NCBI GenBank assembly: GCA_944359595.1
Contig: CALVSV010000006.1
Span: forward strand, 1-7,184
Length of the DNA: 7,184 nt
Reading direction: 5' to 3'
Origin: an uncultured Bacilli bacterium
GTDB lineage: Bacteria > Bacillota_I > Bacilli_A > RF39 > UBA660
In this document: positions 6,985 through 7,184 of the stretch, piece after piece
How positions within the stretch are numbered: position 1 is the stretch's first letter
How the letters are laid out: every line of letters begins with the position of its first letter
The notes under the pieces: generated by a model
Databases searched by the model: none
What the model saw: only the letters and a program-made list of their open reading frames with translations
Told to the model about the DNA's origin: nothing
Translations under genes and position numbers: made by a program

Positions 6985-7028
6985 CTTATTGAAGATTTTT
7001 GGCATAAATGGCATTTTTCTTCAATAAG
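6985..7028. repeat. 11-bp perfect inverted repeat with 22-bp spacer
   Basis: CTTATTGAAGA (6985-6995) and TCTTCAATAAG (7018-7028) are exact reverse complements. The 22-bp spacer holds nearly all of 22-bp element copy 2. There is no T-run after either arm, so it does not look like a terminator. It lies just upstream of the likely ATPase promoter and beyond the spoIVB terminator. Confidence 0.7.
6997..7018. repeat. 22-bp repeat element, copy 2 (within the inverted repeat)
   Basis: It is a near copy of the element at 6921-6942, offset by 76 bp, in the same orientation. It contains two TGGCAT hexamers in direct repeat (7000-7005 and 7009-7014). Unlike copy 1 it is not palindromic, because the first half reads GGCA instead of GCCA. 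Confidence 0.5.
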
Positions 7029-7037
7029 ACGTGTTGC

Positions 7038-7076
7038 AAAAAATTAAAGAAACAGAAATTAATTTTCTGCCTCTTT
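7038..7076 (-). terminator. Terminator of the spoIVB-like gene
   Basis: A 6-bp stem CAGAAA/TTTCTG (7053-7058 with 7064-7069) and a 5-bp outer stem AAAGA/TCTTT (7046-7050 with 7072-7076) are separated by a 2-by-2 internal loop. On the minus strand a six-T run follows (7043-7038). The structure overlaps the end of the coding sequence. Confidence 0.7.
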
Positions 7077-7184
7077 TAACATTGTGGTAATAAATATTCC
7101 ATATCCCATTTTAGTATTATCTACAACTACATGTGTAACCGCACCAATTATTTTATCATCTTGTATTATTTGAGATCCACTCAT
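7059..7184 (-). CDS. spoIVB: C-terminal fragment of a SpoIVB-like sporulation peptidase (S55)
   Basis: Forty-one codons run from the window edge to a TAA stop at 7059-7061. The fragment begins [20 protein letters not shown] and continues with [19 protein letters not shown]. This matches the end of SpoIVB, where GMSGSPIIQ holds the catalytic serine and is followed by GAVTHV and a GYG segment. In Bacillus, SpoIVB is made in the forespore and cleaves SpoIVFA, which triggers pro-sigma-K processing in the mother cell. Here Gln follows the serine instead of Pro, and the C-terminus is short. The ATG at the edge is internal: it is the Met of the motif, not the start. The PDZ domain and the rest of the catalytic domain lie outside the window. 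Related S55 peptidases are an alternative, but the GAVTHV context favours SpoIVB. Confidence 0.85.
   Translation of the reverse strand: MSGSQIIQDDKIIGAVTHVVVDNTKMGYGIFITTMLKEAEN

Noticed and set aside
7182..7184. ATG at the window edge as the start of a 41-residue small protein
   Set aside because: The sequence is the internal SpoIVB catalytic motif, where this Met precedes SGS, so the frame should continue beyond the window.

Overview
The window is very AT-rich bacterial DNA with dense genes, Shine-Dalgarno sites and consensus sigma-A type promoters. The gene families point to a low-GC Gram-positive (Bacillota). They include type II MurB, DivIB/FtsQ, a ParE of the Bacilli/Clostridia type, and the C-terminal end of a SpoIVB-like sporulation peptidase. 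Tryptophan is encoded by TGG and every complete gene ends in TAA, so there is no sign of the mycoplasma code. The peptidoglycan genes also exclude a wall-less mollicute. I cannot assign a genus. An uncultured gut-type Bacillota lineage is plausible but is inference.

Left part, plus strand (1-927): the last 40 codons of an unidentified gene, then a consensus promoter driving a 202-residue protein I do not recognise, closed by an AT-rich hairpin terminator that overlaps its stop codon.

Middle, plus strand (about 866-3632): a compact three-gene operon, murG-murB-divIB/ftsQ, with its own promoter, a 17-bp gene overlap, a 1-bp gap, and a terminator right after divIB. MurB completes UDP-MurNAc, MurG makes lipid II at the membrane, and DivIB belongs to the septal synthesis complex. 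This is the central segment of the classical division and cell-wall cluster, cut off before ftsA/ftsZ.

Next (3645-5639): parE (topoisomerase IV subunit B) as a single-gene unit with its own promoter and terminator. The usual partner parC does not follow.

Right part, minus strand (5661-7184): a convergent gene for an AAA_14/DUF4143 ATPase, then a 156-bp intergenic region, then the tail of a spoIVB-like gene with its own terminator. The intergenic region holds an 11-bp perfect inverted repeat and two similar 22-bp elements that flank the likely ATPase promoter. It is the least explained stretch of the window.

No tRNA, rRNA, CRISPR array or insertion sequence was seen. No gene-free stretch exceeds 300 bases. 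I did not find a convincing new multi-gene system. The best leads are the repeat architecture upstream of the ATPase, the sporulation gene fragment, and the uncharacterised 202-residue protein.
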